Shown here piece after piece: positions 62,233 through 64,000 of a DNA stretch of 64,000 nt. The translations under genes and the position numbers were made by a program. The notes under the pieces were generated by a model that was not told where the DNA came from, searched no databases, and saw only the letters and a list, made by a program, of their open reading frames with translations. Origin of the DNA: Bacteroidales bacterium (GTDB lineage: Bacteria; Bacteroidota; Bacteroidia; Bacteroidales; UBA932); assembly GCA_022653675.1 (NCBI GenBank), contig JALCST010000002.1, forward strand, positions 124,001 to 188,000, given 5' to 3'. Numbering within the stretch: position 1 is the first letter of the stretch; each line of letters begins with the position of its first letter.

Positions 62233-64000
62233 TTCTTCTTTATGCCCGTTTCTTTCTGCAATTTGCGGATCTCGTCGAAAGCGTCCAACGGAGACATGGA
62301 ATTCAGGTCCAGCGATCGGAGCTCGTCGCGGACAGCCGTAAGGAGAGGATCTTCGAGCTGGTATAACGACAATTGTATGCCTTCCTCCTTAAGTTCCTTC
62401 ACCTTCGAAAGGTCTTTCTTCGGCGAGTTGCCGGAATCCGGAACATTATCTTTCTGCTGGCTTTCGAGTCCCTTCAGGGTTTCCTCCGCGATACGCACCA
62501 CTTCCATCGGCATTCCCGCCAGCTGTGCGACATGTATCCCGAAACTGTGTTCGGACCCGCCGGGGACGAGCTTGCGCAGGAAAATCACCTGTCCGTCCGC
62601 CTCCTTGGCCGAGATATGGAAATTGTGTACGCGAGGAAGGCGGTTTTCCAGTTCGTTCAATTCGTGGTAATGTGTGGCGAAAAGCGTTTTAGGCCTGTAA
62701 GGCGAGGCATGGAGATACTCAACTATGGCCCACGCTATCGACATTCCGTCGTAAGTGCTCGTGCCCCTTCCTATTTCATCGAGAAGGACGAGGGATTTTT
62801 CCGAAAGGTTATGCAGTATGGTCGCGGTTTCGGTCATCTCGACCATGAAGGTGGATTCGCCGCGCGATATGTTGTCGGAAGCGCCTACCCTGGTGAAAAT
62901 CTTGTCTACGATCCCTATCTCGGCGGATTCGGCCGGCACGAACGATCCTATCTGGGCCAGCAGCACTATCAATGCCGTTTGTCTAAGGAGAGCCGATTTC
63001 CCGGCCATATTGGGACCGGTCAGTATGATGATCTGTTGGGAATCGTTGTCGAGGAAGAGGTCGTTCGCTATATAACTTTCCCCCTCGGGCATCATGGTCT
63101 CTATGACCGGATGCCTGCCCTGTTTTATGGTCAATTTATCGCCTTCATTCAACTTCGGGCGGCAATAACGGTTCGCCGTCGCCAATTCCGCGAAACCACA
63201 GAGGACATCGAGCCTGGCTATGGCATCCGCATTGCGCAGTATCACCGGCACCTTTTCCTGGATCTTCTCCACGAGTTTTCCGTAAAGCTTCGCTTCCAGG
63301 TCGAGTATATTGTTCTGCGCGGTGACTATCTGCTCTTCGTAATCCTTCAGTTCGGGCGTGATGTAACGTTCTGCATTCACAAGCGTCTGCTTGCGTATCC
63401 AGTCCTGAGGAACCTTGTCCTTGAAGGTATTGCGTACCTCGAGATAGTAGCCGAACACATTGTTGAAGCTTATTTTCAATGAATTGATACCTGTACGGCC
63501 TATCTCCCTGATGCGTATTTTCTCGAGGATGTCCGTTCCGTGACGGACGGTATTGCGATACTCGTCGAGCTGCGGATCAACTCCGGGAGCTATCACGTCC
63601 CCCTTGCCTATTGCTTGTGCGGGATCCGGAAGCAACGCCCCCTTAAGCAGGTCCCGAAGCCCTGCGCAGTCGTCCAGTTTAGATCCTATGGCGCTCACGG
63701 AGTTGGACCCCGAAGCCATGCAAAGCTTGCGTATGGGCTCTATCCTTTGCAGGCCGCGCATGAGTTGTACCGCTTCGCGCGGCAGGATGCGGCCTGCGGC
63801 AGCCTTGGAACTTATTCTCTCAAGGTCCCCTATCTCGCCGATCAGGTTTCTCGTCTCCTCCAGCTTGTCCTGGTTGGACAGAAAATAATCCACGGTATCG
63901 TAACGGCTTTCGAGCTCACCGATGTCCTTTTCCGGCAACGATATCCACTCGCGCAGGCGCCTGGAACCCATTCCGGACGAACATTTGTCGATCACGTCCA
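62229..64000 (-). CDS. mutS: DNA mismatch repair protein MutS, C-terminal two thirds (5' end outside window)
   Basis: The frame is open to the window edge, so about 590 residues are visible, beginning in the lever domain (DKCSSGMGSRRLREWISLP). The clamp region follows, then the ATPase: ILTGPNMAGKSALLRQTALIVLLAQ (Walker A), STFMVEMTETATIL, SLVLLDEIGRGTSTYDG (Walker B) and LFATHYHELNELE. The mismatch-binding domain lies beyond the edge. The domain order and lever segment point to MutS rather than MutS2, and no Smr domain is present. The C-terminal tail ends KLQKETGIKKK. Confidence 0.95.
   Translation of the reverse strand, partial: DVIDKCSSGMGSRRLREWISLPEKDIGELESRYDTVDYFLSNQDKLEETRNLIGEIGDLERISSKAAAGRILPREAVQLMRGLQRIEPIRKLCMASGSNSVSAIGSKLDDCAGLRDLLKGALLPDPAQAIGKGDVIAPGVDPQLDEYRNTVRHGTDILEKIRIREIGRTGINSLKISFNNVFGYYLEVRNTFKDKVPQDWIRKQTLVNAERYITPELKDYEEQIVTAQNNILDLEAKLYGKLVEKIQEKVPVILRNADAIARLDVLCGFAELATANRYCRPKLNEGDKLTIKQGRHPVIETMMPEGESYIANDLFLDNDSQQIIILTGPNMAGKSALLRQTALIVLLAQIGSFVPAESAEIGIVDKIFTRVGASDNISRGESTFMVEMTETATILHNLSEKSLVLLDEIGRGTSTYDGMSIAWAIVEYLHASPYRPKTLFATHYHELNELENRLPRVHNFHISAKEADGQVIFLRKLVPGGSEHSFGIHVAQLAGMPMEVVRIAEETLKGLESQQKDNVPDSGNSPKKDLSKVKELKEEGIQLSLYQLEDPLLTAVRDELRSLDLNSMSPLDAFDEIRKLQKETGIKKK

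Overview
The window is a chromosomal segment of a Bacteroidota bacterium, most likely of the order Bacteroidales. The evidence is two SusC/SusD pairs, S46 and S37 family exopeptidases, a GTPase-impaired EF-G paralogue, an orphan HicB-like/HTH protein, and many TAnnTTTG (-7) promoter elements lying 5-30 bp before start codons, which is the promoter type of this phylum. I cannot assign a genus from sequence alone. There is no rRNA, tRNA, CRISPR array, transposase or phage gene.

Layout. 1-6.15 kb is core: end of a polyprenyl diphosphate synthase, HicB-like protein, rplM-rpsI-rpsB-tsf on the minus strand, then dusB-lpxK. 6.2-11.6 kb holds an enzyme-less SusC/SusD pair and, upstream, a truncated copy of the start of a susC gene. 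12-15 kb is pepP-rbfA-lolC/E-like permease. 15.0-16.4 kb is a 1.4-kb gene-free island packed with unrelated repeat types. It is followed by a 41-residue basic protein with a strong Shine-Dalgarno sequence, then DUF456, tyrS, an S37 peptidase, a DUF2156 protein and a phosphopantetheinyl transferase. 21.5-26.06 kb: a histidine phosphatase and a large GH2 beta-galactosidase.

26.1-41.0 kb is the most interesting part. It is an AT-rich, eight-gene minus-strand operon with a divergent LacI-type regulator: ribokinase, TIG/DUF1566 lipoprotein, SusC, SusD, two paralogous DUF4832-like glycosidase-type lipoproteins (the second fused to a nucleoside hydrolase), GH97 glycosidase and a glucose/ribose-porter (GRP) type permease. 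Its content resembles the ribose-utilisation (rus) loci described in Bacteroides. I infer that it captures ribosylated compounds or nucleosides at the surface, cleaves them, imports the freed sugar and phosphorylates it. The glycosidase-nucleoside hydrolase fusion is the part I have not seen described.

41-50.6 kb is housekeeping: mgsA, groES-groEL, tadA, trmN6, lolD, EF-G2-type fusA paralogue, rnhB and an S46 dipeptidyl peptidase. 50.6-56.4 kb is a compact galactan operon (GH53 endo-galactanase, GH2 beta-galactosidase, galK, galM). 56.6-64 kb holds an Mrp-type ATPase, yqeY, aspS, rsmA, a MacB/FtsX-type permease and the C-terminal part of mutS, which is cut by the window edge.
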